From Planctomycetota bacterium (GTDB taxonomy: Bacteria > Planctomycetota > Phycisphaerae > WQYP01), in the NCBI GenBank assembly GCA_021819825.1, contig JAKAEZ010000025.1:1-36636 (forward strand): a stretch of DNA of 36,636 nt, given 5' to 3'. Within the stretch, counting starts at the first letter, position 1; every line of letters begins with the position of its first letter. The notes below the pieces were generated by a model. It was not told the DNA's origin, did not search any database, and saw nothing but the letters and a program-made list of their open reading frames with translations. Both the position numbers and the translations under genes were made by a program. This document shows, in pieces, positions 24,272 through 32,564 of the stretch.

Positions 24272-26923
24272 TCAATGCGGAAGCGTTGAGTTATCCGCGG
24301 AATGTGATTGGGTGACGCGATGCAGTGCCCCCGTCACCAATGGCAGGGCGCCTCCCGCACGCGATCCCGTGATGGCCGCCAGTTTGACATATTGACGGCT
24401 GGCCGCGCGTTCGATAACCAGATGGACCGATTGCGGGTTGCGTCCGAGCTGATCGAAAATCAGCAGCGTGTTTTTGCCGGCTTTGAGCCAACAGGATGGG
24501 ATATATAAGCCCATGGGCATGAATAGATCGGGATAGCGGCCCAGGTTGTGTCCGTTGAGCCACATATATCCGCCGGCCAGATCACCCCAGGCTACCCGCA
24601 GGACCAGGTGGAAACCTGCGGTTCCAGGATGCCAGATAAAACTGGTGCGATAAAAAGCCGGAACATCCGGCACATGGGACAATTTTTCCCATTGGGTTGA
24701 CAGGTGATTCTGTCCGATGCCGCCGCGCATCCGCCAATGCTTCACGCGCACCGGCCCGGCCTTGGAGCCGGGACGAAGCAGCCGTACCTGCCCCCAGATT
24801 CCCATGGAGGCAACAGAATTATATGGACCGATATATGTCCATAATTTAGGCCGTCCCTCTGAAATCGCCAGCACCGCCAGAGTATTAACCCCGGCCGCCA
24901 ATTGTACCGGGAGCAACTTCTGCGATCCTGCCGCCACGAGCTGACCATTGATAAATACGTCCGCGCTATTACGCAGGTGGGAAAAGATCAGGCGGTACTT
25001 TCCACCATGCGCGGTTGTGATCTTCGCACGATACCACTCATGCAGGCCGGGATAATCGCCGACTCCCATCTGCACCGGATTAACGCCGGCAATCCAGGAT
25101 TTGTCGTTGTAATGCGGCATGGCCGGAGCATTAGCCAATTGCAACTGCCATGAACCTAAGGCCGGCGGCGTAATATTCGGCGGAGGTGAAGCGGCAACGG
25201 CGGCGGGAGAGAGAACAATGGCCCGCGATGAATCACCAAAGTAGACCCTGGCCGCGTGGACTTTCCCGCGTAGCGGCGTTTGTGTATTAAGTAGAATTTT
25301 TCCATGAACCTCGGAAGCGGAACCCACGTAATCCGGTCCGCAAACCAGCGCCGGACGGCGGCTTATATTCACATACCATGTATGGCGCATCGCACGGCGG
25401 CTTTCCACGAAAATACGCAGAATATTTTCGGGCGTTTTTATGCTGTAAATATTGGCTCCGTGGGCCGGCACCTTTACGCTTAGCGCCAGATCAGACACCG
25501 CAGGCTGGGTAAATGCGGGAGATTTGGCCGTGATCCGGGCGTTGACCTGAACGTGAAACAGCACGCTAGAGCCGGGCGGGCCGTAGGCTACCATCACGGT
25601 CGTGGAAGCTTGCTTAAAAATTCCAAAGATCCGGGCACAACTTAACCGCAGGGTAAAAATTTTATTGATCGCAAAGTTTGAAATTACCGGAAACAGATGG
25701 CCGCCCGCGATGGTTTGCGTGCAATGGCCAGGCATCAACACGCGCCGGGGCAGGTAGAAGAGATTTTGGAAAAAAGTGATATCGCCATTGCGGCTTTTTC
25801 GCTCAAAGACACGCACGCCGTTGACGGCCTTGAACGCCACATGCCGCACATTGATGCTGGTTTCAAGAATCCGCTGAAAACTTCGCGCGAAATAATTGGC
25901 GGTTTTATAGATGTAATAAAGAGGGCGTAAATCGCCGGCCTGTCCAACCGGGGCGCAAAAATCATAACTGGGGCCGACCGGTCCATTAACGAAATAACAG
26001 GGCGTGGTGCCCCCCACCGCCAGATACGCGTCGTAGCCATTTCCACCATAGGCAATGACCTGCGACATGGCCTGATGGGTCAGGCGGCTAAGCCAGGGCG
26101 GATGGGTGCGATACAAATTAAACCAGCCGGTGTGCATCTCCGTGGTAAGCCACGGGCAGGTGCGATTACGGGTGCTCCAGGGGCCGGCCCCGGCAGCGTT
26201 GGTACCATGGTGCATGCCACTGAAAAACATCGGCACCTCAAGCCCCATGGCGCGAGCTTTGGTGTACAGAAATTTGTAATAGGCATTGGGAATAACATTG
26301 CCCCAGCCTTGCGAATCTTCATTTTCCAATTGAACCATGATGACCGGCCCACCATGATTGATCTGGCCCGCGGCGACAATCGGAAGGAGTTTATTAAAAT
26401 ATCCATTGACGGCGTTAAGAAATGGCTTATCGCCTTCCCGCACGGCAAGACCGGGAATAAAGCGAAGCCACACCGGCCAGCCGCCTTGACTCCATTCGCC
26501 GTCGCAATATGGACCCACGCGCAAGATGGCGTACATGCCGAGTTTGTGCACCAGTTTAAGGAATGCCGCCAGATTATGGCGACCCTTAAAATTAAATTGT
26601 CCCTGCCGCGGCTCCTGATAACTCCAGAAGATGTACGTTTCAACGGTATTAAATCCGGCACGTTTCATTTTCAACAGGCGGCCGGCCCACAGCGCCCGCG
26701 GAACTCGGGCATAGTGCATACTGCCCGAAGCAATAAATACCCGCTTGCCTTTGATGAGAAATCCTTTGCCATCAAAATTAATTGAGAATTTGGCGGCGGC
26801 GGTGGGCGGAAACATGCCGACATCTTCGGGGCCGAATGCGGCAATAGGCGACGCGATGATGCCAAGGAGGATCAAAGTCATGAATGCCAGGAGCGTGTAT
26901 CCGCGGCAACGCCATCGCCTCAT
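24272..26923 (-). CDS. secreted GH35 beta-galactosidase-like protein (short paralog)
   Basis: About 883 aa. After a signal peptide (LLAFMTLILLGIIASPIAAF) comes the GH35 TIM barrel: INFDGKGFLIKGKRVFIASG, PRALWAGRLLKMKRAGFNTV, ETYIFWSYQEPRQG, VGPYCDGEWSQGGWPVWLRF. The acid/base is the last Glu of VQLENED and the nucleophile Glu is in WLTTEMHTGWF. Beta-sandwich domains follow, ending with GGYMWLNGHNLGRYPDLF and GLYIPSCWLKAGKN. GH35 enzymes release terminal beta-galactose from glycans. The frame is open to 27001; I prefer the Met at 26923 because it gives a normal basic signal peptide, but neither has a good ribosome site. It sits behind its longer paralog on the same strand and may be co-transcribed with it. 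Confidence 0.88.
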   Translation of the reverse strand: MRRWRCRGYTLLAFMTLILLGIIASPIAAFGPEDVGMFPPTAAAKFSINFDGKGFLIKGKRVFIASGSMHYARVPRALWAGRLLKMKRAGFNTVETYIFWSYQEPRQGQFNFKGRHNLAAFLKLVHKLGMYAILRVGPYCDGEWSQGGWPVWLRFIPGLAVREGDKPFLNAVNGYFNKLLPIVAAGQINHGGPVIMVQLENEDSQGWGNVIPNAYYKFLYTKARAMGLEVPMFFSGMHHGTNAAGAGPWSTRNRTCPWLTTEMHTGWFNLYRTHPPWLSRLTHQAMSQVIAYGGNGYDAYLAVGGTTPCYFVNGPVGPSYDFCAPVGQAGDLRPLYYIYKTANYFARSFQRILETSINVRHVAFKAVNGVRVFERKSRNGDITFFQNLFYLPRRVLMPGHCTQTIAGGHLFPVISNFAINKIFTLRLSCARIFGIFKQASTTVMVAYGPPGSSVLFHVQVNARITAKSPAFTQPAVSDLALSVKVPAHGANIYSIKTPENILRIFVESRRAMRHTWYVNISRRPALVCGPDYVGSASEVHGKILLNTQTPLRGKVHAARVYFGDSSRAIVLSPAAVAASPPPNITPPALGSWQLQLANAPAMPHYNDKSWIAGVNPVQMGVGDYPGLHEWYRAKITTAHGGKYRLIFSHLRNSADVFINGQLVAAGSQKLLPVQLAAGVNTLAVLAISEGRPKLWTYIGPYNSVASMGIWGQVRLLRPGSKAGPVRVKHWRMRGGIGQNHLSTQWEKLSHVPDVPAFYRTSFIWHPGTAGFHLVLRVAWGDLAGGYMWLNGHNLGRYPDLFMPMGLYIPSCWLKAGKNTLLIFDQLGRNPQSVHLVIERAASRQYVKLAAITGSRAGGALPLVTGALHRVTQSHSADNSTLPH

Positions 26924-27035
26924 AAAAGCACAAAAGTGGTAATACGCCGTTCGCAAGACTGGTGCTCCCGCTAAGAGTCTGCCCGAGTTATCCGTCGGCA
27001 TTGCGCTTAAACTCTATCCGGACAGATCGCCGCTG

Positions 27036-30000
27036 TCACTGGGAGCTATGCAAAGTTGCAAGTCGCCGACAGGCGGACTGATCAATGACCAGATGTACGG
27101 CGGCTGGAGAATGCCCGCGCTCGTCAAAAACGATCAGCGAATTACTACCGGCTTTAAGCCAGCATGACGGTATATACAAACCCATGGGCATAATGGGATC
27201 CACATAGCGGCCTAAATTGTGACCATTGATCCACATATATCCACCGCCCAGCCCATCCCACGCGGCGCGCAGCACCAAATGCAGCCCGTTCCGGTTCGGC
27301 TGATAGTTAAATGTTGCGCGATAAAATGTCGGCACACCGGCAGCCGCGGTAAAAGTGTTCCACCCGCCGGCCGGGTCAACCGAACCGATACCGCCGTGCA
27401 TGCGCCAGTTTTCAATTAAGCCACCATTGGGCAACGCCGGACTCTGATCCCATTGACTTATGGAAACCGGCCCGAGCTTGATCATCTTTCCTGTGGGATT
27501 TTCAGTCAGTATTTCCAAGTTATTGGCGGAGGCACTGTTCCAGCCGCCGCCCAGCACAATATGCAGCAATCCGTTTGCAGGTGCCAGCAGCGTCACGCGG
27601 TGACCATTGAGGAACACCGCCGAATTTGCCGGCAAATGCTGTAAGTTCAGCACCAGTCGCGTGGCGGATACCGCGGGAAACACCATTTGAATCGCGTGTG
27701 TTCCCGGGGGACATTCCAACTGCTGATGCTGGACGGCTACTTTTTTCCATGCCGGCTTAAATTGGCCTCCGCCGATAGCGGAAAGGCCTTGCGCATAGGT
27801 CTGATGAACCGGTGCCATGGACCAGGATTTTATTTTCAGAAGCGACACGTGCGGTACACTTAGATGGACAGCACCCCATAAGCCACGGGCGTTGACGATG
27901 TTGTAGGGGCCGATCCAACCCCAGTTTTTCGGACGGCCCTCGTCAACGGTAAATATTGCCAAGGTATTTGCACCTTGGTTGAGGTGAATATGGATCACCC
28001 GCGGCGATCCCATCTGCACCAACTTGCCATTAACAAAAAATTCGCCGTAATTTTTTACAGGGTTCATGGTCATGATGTATCGGCCCGTGGACGGCGCAAT
28101 AACTCGCGTGCGATACCATTCATACGCACCGGGATAGTCATCCGCGCCCATGGGCTTGGGCTGGCGCACGCGGAGCCATTTTTTATCATCAAAGTTGACC
28201 TGTACCGGCGCGGTAGCAACCCGCATTTGCCAGCCCTGCAATGCCGGCGTTTGAGCTTTCAGAAATGTCGCAGTTTTCTCCGCCGACGTGCCGACGAAGG
28301 TAATGGGTGTTGCGGATGGGCCAAAAGCCACAGCGGAATGAATCCAACTGCCCGGCCGGTTTCGTATCTGCATGGTAAAGCCGTGCGCCCCGGCAGTAAT
28401 AGCACCGACATATTGTGGCCCGTAAAGCACCCACGGCGTTTTGCCCCGATTGATAAACCAGGTGCGCCGGGCTGCCGAGAGATTTTCCGCCAGGACCCGC
28501 AGCGTTTGCCCCTGGGTTTTCAGCGTATAGACCTTCGGAGGCCCCGCAGCATATTGAATGTTTAATGCCAGCGTAGCGGGTTTACCGGCGAGCGTGTGAA
28601 ACCCGACAGCAATGGCCCCGGTGATCGGCGCGGTTGTCGTGACTTGTAAGGCCCCCTGGGAACCGGTGGGACCAAACATGACCAGCGTGGTGGTTGAACC
28701 TTGTCGCAAAAACCCTAACGTCCGGCCATAAAGACGGCGAATGGTGATGAATTTGTTCAGCGGATAATTTAATGCTATCGGTATAATTTCATTGGGTTTG
28801 ATGGTCAGCGGCACGCCACCGCGGGGTGTGGTCCGCAGCGGGGCATTATTGTAGTTGGTCATAAATACCAGTGTTCCAAACGGACTTTTACGCGCATAGA
28901 CGGCAGCGTGCGGAGCAAAGCCGCGGTATTGGGCGGTGGCGTTGTCGCTGTCCTCCAAAATCCGCTGAAAAGAACGGGCGAAATAATTGGCCGCTTTATA
29001 GGTGTAATAAAGAGGCCGCAAGTCTCCACCCTGACCAATCGGTGCGCCAAAATCATAGCTGGCACGCACCGTTGAGCAGTTCCAGTGAGAAAAATTTGTG
29101 CCCCCCACCGCCAGATAGGCGTCGTACCCGTTGCCCCCAAACGCTATAACCTTCCACATCGCTACATGCGTCAGCTTGGCCGGCCCGAACCAGCCGCCGT
29201 TGGCCTGCGGAGCAGTTCCATATTGTGTGAACCATCCGGTCCACATTTCCGTCGTGAACCACGGCGACGTGCGTGTTTTACTGCTCCAAGGCCCAACCCC
29301 GGCGGGACTAAAGCCATGGTGCATGCCGCTGAAAAACATCGGTACGTCAATGCCTTCTTGCAGCGCTTTGTGATACATGAATTTATAATATCTATTCGGC
29401 AACACCGCCCCCCACCCCTGCCGATCCTCATTTTCCATCTGCATCATAATCACCGGGCCGCCATGATTAATTTGATTGGCCGCGACAATCGGCAGCAATT
29501 TATCGAAATATTTTCCCAGTTGCTTGATAAATGGCGGATTGTATTCGCGGATGGCCAACCCGGGAATAAAACGCAGCCACACCGGAAAACCGCCGCTGTC
29601 CCACTCGCCGCAATCGTAAGGCCCCACCCGCAATATGGCGTAAAAGCCCATTTTTTTTACCAGCGTTAAAAATGCCTGCAGATTATGCCGGCCCTTAAAA
29701 TCAAAGTGCCCCTTGCGCGGTTCCTGAAAATTCCAGAAAACATACGTTTGCACACAATTAAAGCCGGCCCGTTTCATTTTCAGCAGGCGATTGGCCCACA
29801 GCGCCCGCGGCACACGCGCATACGGCAAGCTGCCCGACGCAACGAAAACGCGTTTACCATGAATGATGAACCCTTTGCCGTCAAAGTTAATAAATGGTTT
29901 GGCGGCAGGCAACGGCGGAAACATGCCGGCATGCGCTCGGGGCGCAGCCACGCTAAGCAGCAGCACGGCAAAGGCCGCCGCCTGAAGAAATCCCAACGGT

Positions 30001-30038
30001 AATGAAATGATCCGTTTAATAGACTTAATATAGCTCAT
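27036..30038 (-). CDS. secreted GH35 beta-galactosidase-like protein (long paralog with extra domain)
   Basis: 1000 aa. The signal peptide is LGFLQAAAFAVLLLSVAAPRAHA. The catalytic barrel parallels its neighbour: INFDGKGFIIHGKRVFVASG, QTYVFWNFQEPRKG, VGPYDCGEWDSGGFPVWLRF, acid/base Glu204 (MENED), nucleophile Glu264 (FTTEMWTGWF). Relative to the short paralog it has an extra segment of roughly 110-130 residues before WRMHGGIG; it contains LVLNLQHLPANSAVFLNGHR and NNLEILTENPTGK and looks like another carbohydrate-binding beta-sandwich. The frame is open 84 codons further upstream, but that part is not protein-like and contains TATGATAT, a promoter -10 candidate. It probably acts on galactose-containing plant or microbial polysaccharides. 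Confidence 0.88.
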   Translation of the reverse strand: MSYIKSIKRIISLPLGFLQAAAFAVLLLSVAAPRAHAGMFPPLPAAKPFINFDGKGFIIHGKRVFVASGSLPYARVPRALWANRLLKMKRAGFNCVQTYVFWNFQEPRKGHFDFKGRHNLQAFLTLVKKMGFYAILRVGPYDCGEWDSGGFPVWLRFIPGLAIREYNPPFIKQLGKYFDKLLPIVAANQINHGGPVIMMQMENEDRQGWGAVLPNRYYKFMYHKALQEGIDVPMFFSGMHHGFSPAGVGPWSSKTRTSPWFTTEMWTGWFTQYGTAPQANGGWFGPAKLTHVAMWKVIAFGGNGYDAYLAVGGTNFSHWNCSTVRASYDFGAPIGQGGDLRPLYYTYKAANYFARSFQRILEDSDNATAQYRGFAPHAAVYARKSPFGTLVFMTNYNNAPLRTTPRGGVPLTIKPNEIIPIALNYPLNKFITIRRLYGRTLGFLRQGSTTTLVMFGPTGSQGALQVTTTAPITGAIAVGFHTLAGKPATLALNIQYAAGPPKVYTLKTQGQTLRVLAENLSAARRTWFINRGKTPWVLYGPQYVGAITAGAHGFTMQIRNRPGSWIHSAVAFGPSATPITFVGTSAEKTATFLKAQTPALQGWQMRVATAPVQVNFDDKKWLRVRQPKPMGADDYPGAYEWYRTRVIAPSTGRYIMTMNPVKNYGEFFVNGKLVQMGSPRVIHIHLNQGANTLAIFTVDEGRPKNWGWIGPYNIVNARGLWGAVHLSVPHVSLLKIKSWSMAPVHQTYAQGLSAIGGGQFKPAWKKVAVQHQQLECPPGTHAIQMVFPAVSATRLVLNLQHLPANSAVFLNGHRVTLLAPANGLLHIVLGGGWNSASANNLEILTENPTGKMIKLGPVSISQWDQSPALPNGGLIENWRMHGGIGSVDPAGGWNTFTAAAGVPTFYRATFNYQPNRNGLHLVLRAAWDGLGGGYMWINGHNLGRYVDPIMPMGLYIPSCWLKAGSNSLIVFDERGHSPAAVHLVIDQSACRRLATLHSSQ

Positions 30039-30535
30039 TTGCCGCAGCCGCACTCGCGAAACACCAAAATATATCATACCAACGCGCCAAAGCGTGCAAT
30101 GTTGCGAAAGATGTTGTGAAAGATCAGCTTTTCCGGATTTCAGAAAAAAGTGGAACCGCAGAGCAAAACCCGGAATCGTCTGAAATAAGTTTTCGCCCGC
30201 GCGCGGCCGGATCCCGCCTGCTTCTGTCGTGTTTCCAATGCAGGCAAGATGCCTGCGGCACAATACATTGCATCGCCTCCTTTGTACCACTGAAGGCTGA
30301 TCGGAGTATAAATCGGCTCAGGCATCCGAGATGCGAGTTTCCAAGACAAACCGTTCTCATACCCGTTGGCTGTCACACCCGTTGGCTTGCAAATCCCGGC
30401 CATTTTGGGTAATTTAATGACAAGTTATGGGTTGCAACTAAATATCCAGTAATGGATAAACCAACGGGTATCTGAAGAGGCCGTACATTGACGTGTGCGA
30501 TTTTTCAGCATGGATGAACTCCCGTGGAAAGGACA
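30039..30535. other. intergenic region, about 500 bp, between divergent genes
   Basis: It holds a perfect hairpin GCAGGCA-AGA-TGCCTGC at 30240-30256 and a direct repeat ACCCGTTGGCT near 30360-30385 that recurs inverted (CCAACGGGT) near 30462. The likely promoter of the long GH35 gene lies near 30060-30085. The open frames here overlap these repeats and are rejected. Confidence 0.5.
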
Positions 30536-31423
30536 ATGGACGTGTCCGGAAGAAAAACAGCCCCCAATCCCTCCATTTTTGTCGCGCTGTGCAGGGTGCT
30601 GCCGCAAAGAATATCTTTGATCCGAGGCAGTTACTGCGCGGCCCTCATCATCGCGGGCTCGTGCGTTGGCGCTGCGAACGCTTCCACCACAATTTCATGG
30701 AATTTCTCCGCCGCTTCCGGTGCGCTGCCCAACTCCGAATCTTACCTCGGCAACATTACCTCCGGCCCCGCCCTGCCTGGAAATCCCAACCTCACGATCC
30801 TGGCCACCGGTTATGAATCGCAAAGGATCGGCACGAACAAGGCCCAGACAGCATCCGCCGATTTATACGGGGAATCATTAACCAGTACAATCAACGGATT
30901 GGGCTTGAATTACGCCACGCTGCCCTTTCCCCTGGGCAGCAATATTCAGACCAACAACCAAGTCTTTAAGTATGCTGTTAAAGTAAAAAAAACGACGACT
31001 ACCTATCTGGGTTTTATACAGCTTGATTTAACGGCGCTGATCACTTTGGCGGCCCAAGCCGGTTCGCCGGACACCGCTACGATTGCAATCGCCGGGACCT
31101 CCGGATCGGATAATGCCATCCTGGCTGGTACCGCGCAGGCAGGTGCCCTTGGCACGAGATTTCAAACAATCAAAGCTCCCTCTGCCGGTGGCACGAGCAC
31201 CGCCACTTTTTCCCTGACCAATTTCACAGCCAAGAAACATTTCCTTACCCTCCGCGCCGGAGCCGGCGAAATATTGCTTAATCAAATCACCCTGACCATT
31301 CCCTCCACAGCATCCGCAGTTACACTACCGACAACCCTGAGCCTGGTTCTCACCGGCACCGCCGCCATAGCCTTACTATTGCGGCACCGACGACGGCGAG
31401 CTACGGCGAGCTATGGCCAATGA
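30536..31423 (+). CDS. exported protein with PEP-CTERM-like C-terminal anchor lacking the PEP motif
   Basis: 295 aa from the ATG at 30536 (a GTG 4 codons upstream is possible). The signal peptide is YCAALIIAGSCVGAANA. The body starts TTISWNFSAASGALPNSES and looks like an all-beta extracellular domain (AVKVKKTTTTYLGFIQLDLTAL, FSLTNFTAKKHFLTLRAG). The C-terminus, LPTTLSLVLTGTAAIALLL followed by RHRRRRATASYGQ, has the helix-plus-arginine layout of exosortase substrates, but the Pro-Glu-Pro signature is replaced by LPTT. It may be a variant sorting signal or a decayed one. The 3' end of the gene runs into the heptamer array: the stop codon lies inside its first unit. Confidence 0.72.
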   Translation: MDVSGRKTAPNPSIFVALCRVLPQRISLIRGSYCAALIIAGSCVGAANASTTISWNFSAASGALPNSESYLGNITSGPALPGNPNLTILATGYESQRIGTNKAQTASADLYGESLTSTINGLGLNYATLPFPLGSNIQTNNQVFKYAVKVKKTTTTYLGFIQLDLTALITLAAQAGSPDTATIAIAGTSGSDNAILAGTAQAGALGTRFQTIKAPSAGGTSTATFSLTNFTAKKHFLTLRAGAGEILLNQITLTIPSTASAVTLPTTLSLVLTGTAAIALLLRHRRRRATASYGQ

Positions 31424-31498
31424 TCAATGAATAATAGACAACGGCCAACGGTCAACGGGCAACGAACAATGAAACATTTGGCATTTGGTATTTGGCAT
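31418..31498 (+). repeat. long degenerate heptamer array
   Basis: Units in register: CAATGAT, CAATGAA, TAATAGA, CAACGGC, CAACGGT, CAACGGG, CAACGAA, CAATGAA, one extra A, then CATTTGG, CATTTGG, TATTTGG and CAT. Eleven 7-bp units fall into two sequence families, joined with a single-base phase break. The array overlaps the stop codon of the PEP-CTERM-like gene and runs towards the first RHS remnant. Confidence 0.82.
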
Positions 31499-31559
31499 AC
31501 ACGGGGTCGCGGGGTTAGAATGTCAGTGTCGAATCCATGTGTGTGTTGGCGGGCAGCCC

Positions 31560-32492
31560 ATGGTTGCGTTGAACGAACAATTTCACGACTACGGCGCGAG
31601 GCCGGGGTTACCGGTTACAGGTTACGGGGTACAGCGGAGCGGGGAATCTGGGGTGAACATCACTGATCAAGGAACACTGATCACTGACCAGAAACGCCGA
31701 ACTTCCAATGATTTGTTCATTGATCATTACTCATTGGTCATTGAGCGAAGCGCCGGTGCCAATCAAATCATTTATTGCGGCTATCCCGATACCAATCGTG
31801 TTTCAACGGATATCGAGACGGGCCTAAGCGATCCGGAAGCGGAACTGTATTACGTCCGCAATCGAACATATTCGCCGGTGCTCGGCCGGTGGACTCAGCG
31901 CGATCCGATTGGCTACGCCGGCGGAATTAATTTGTACGAGTATGTTGGAAGTTCGCCCGTCTCCGGTGCGACTGGCTCGCTTGCCCATTATCCCGGCACG
32001 AAATCGGGACCCATTCCGGACGGGCAACCGACCTGGGGTTGGGTGGTCCCGCCAGAGGTGGGGGTACCGCAGCGCGAGAAAAAGTGGTACGCCGACCAAC
32101 CTTACAAGCAACATCTTGGCGCACAGTCCACCGCCGGACCACGCCCAGGGGCCTCGTTGACGCTCGAGGTGATTAAACGCGTCATCAAGAGGCTACCGCC
32201 TGTTGAGGAAGTAGAAACTTGGGCCAAGGCCATCGGGTCAGACCGCAGTTTCAGCCATGCGAGGTGGCTGTTCCGCCTAAAATCCACGAATATCGTGAGA
32301 CATCATTACCTCTATTGCGCCGCCACAAAAGAATCCACCCCAGTCGTGCCGGGCAAGACGGAGGTGCTCAACCTCGCTACGCAGTGGCAGGGCCAGTGGA
32401 ACGGTCCCGGTGCCGTAGGGGGGGGCACCCCGTGTTTCCGGGCCAGCCGGACGAGAACTTGTACATTGGTAGGGCATTATTGGATGCCCTAA
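31560..32492 (+). CDS. RHS-core remnant fused to unrecognised C-terminal domain (cassette 1, frameshifted near its end)
   Basis: 310 aa from the ATG at 31560; the frame is open from a TTG at 31485. Residues 95-130 are the RHS-associated core tip (LYYVRNRTYSPVLGRW then RDPIGYAGGINLYEYVG). Before it, VALNEQ may remain of an upstream RHS core strand, and residues 15-65 are translated heptamer arrays, so most of the RHS shell is lost. Residues 140-290 form a C-terminal domain homologous by eye to that of the second cassette (YKQHLGAQSTAG, WLFRLKS, HHYLYCAAT). A run of eight G at 32418-32425 breaks the frame: a -1 shift continues to 32512 as GGHPVFPGQPDENL...ALLDALKQFLKE, which matches the end of the second cassette. 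It may be a pseudogene or use slippage. Confidence 0.6.
   Translation: MVALNEQFHDYGARPGLPVTGYGVQRSGESGVNITDQGTLITDQKRRTSNDLFIDHYSLVIERSAGANQIIYCGYPDTNRVSTDIETGLSDPEAELYYVRNRTYSPVLGRWTQRDPIGYAGGINLYEYVGSSPVSGATGSLAHYPGTKSGPIPDGQPTWGWVVPPEVGVPQREKKWYADQPYKQHLGAQSTAGPRPGASLTLEVIKRVIKRLPPVEEVETWAKAIGSDRSFSHARWLFRLKSTNIVRHHYLYCAATKESTPVVPGKTEVLNLATQWQGQWNGPGAVGGGTPCFRASRTRTCTLVGHYWMP
31606..31742 (+). repeat. three heptamer arrays inside the RHS remnant
   Basis: GGTTACC, GGTTACA, GGTTACG, GGGTACA at 31606-31633; ACTGATC, AAGGAAC, ACTGATC, ACTGACC at 31662-31689; GTTCATT, GATCATT, ACTCATT, GGTCATT at 31715-31742. Each array has its own unit. They lie between the putative start and the RHS tip, within an open frame. 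Confidence 0.72.
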
Positions 32493-32564
32493 AGCAGTTT
32501 CTAAAGGAATGATTTCCGGATTCGTCAAGGGCGTGACCAACTTGCAACGGAGGCCTCTTTCAGA

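Noticed and set aside
31418..31742. CRISPR array
   Set aside because: Units are only 7 bp, contiguous and degenerate, without spacers or cas genes.
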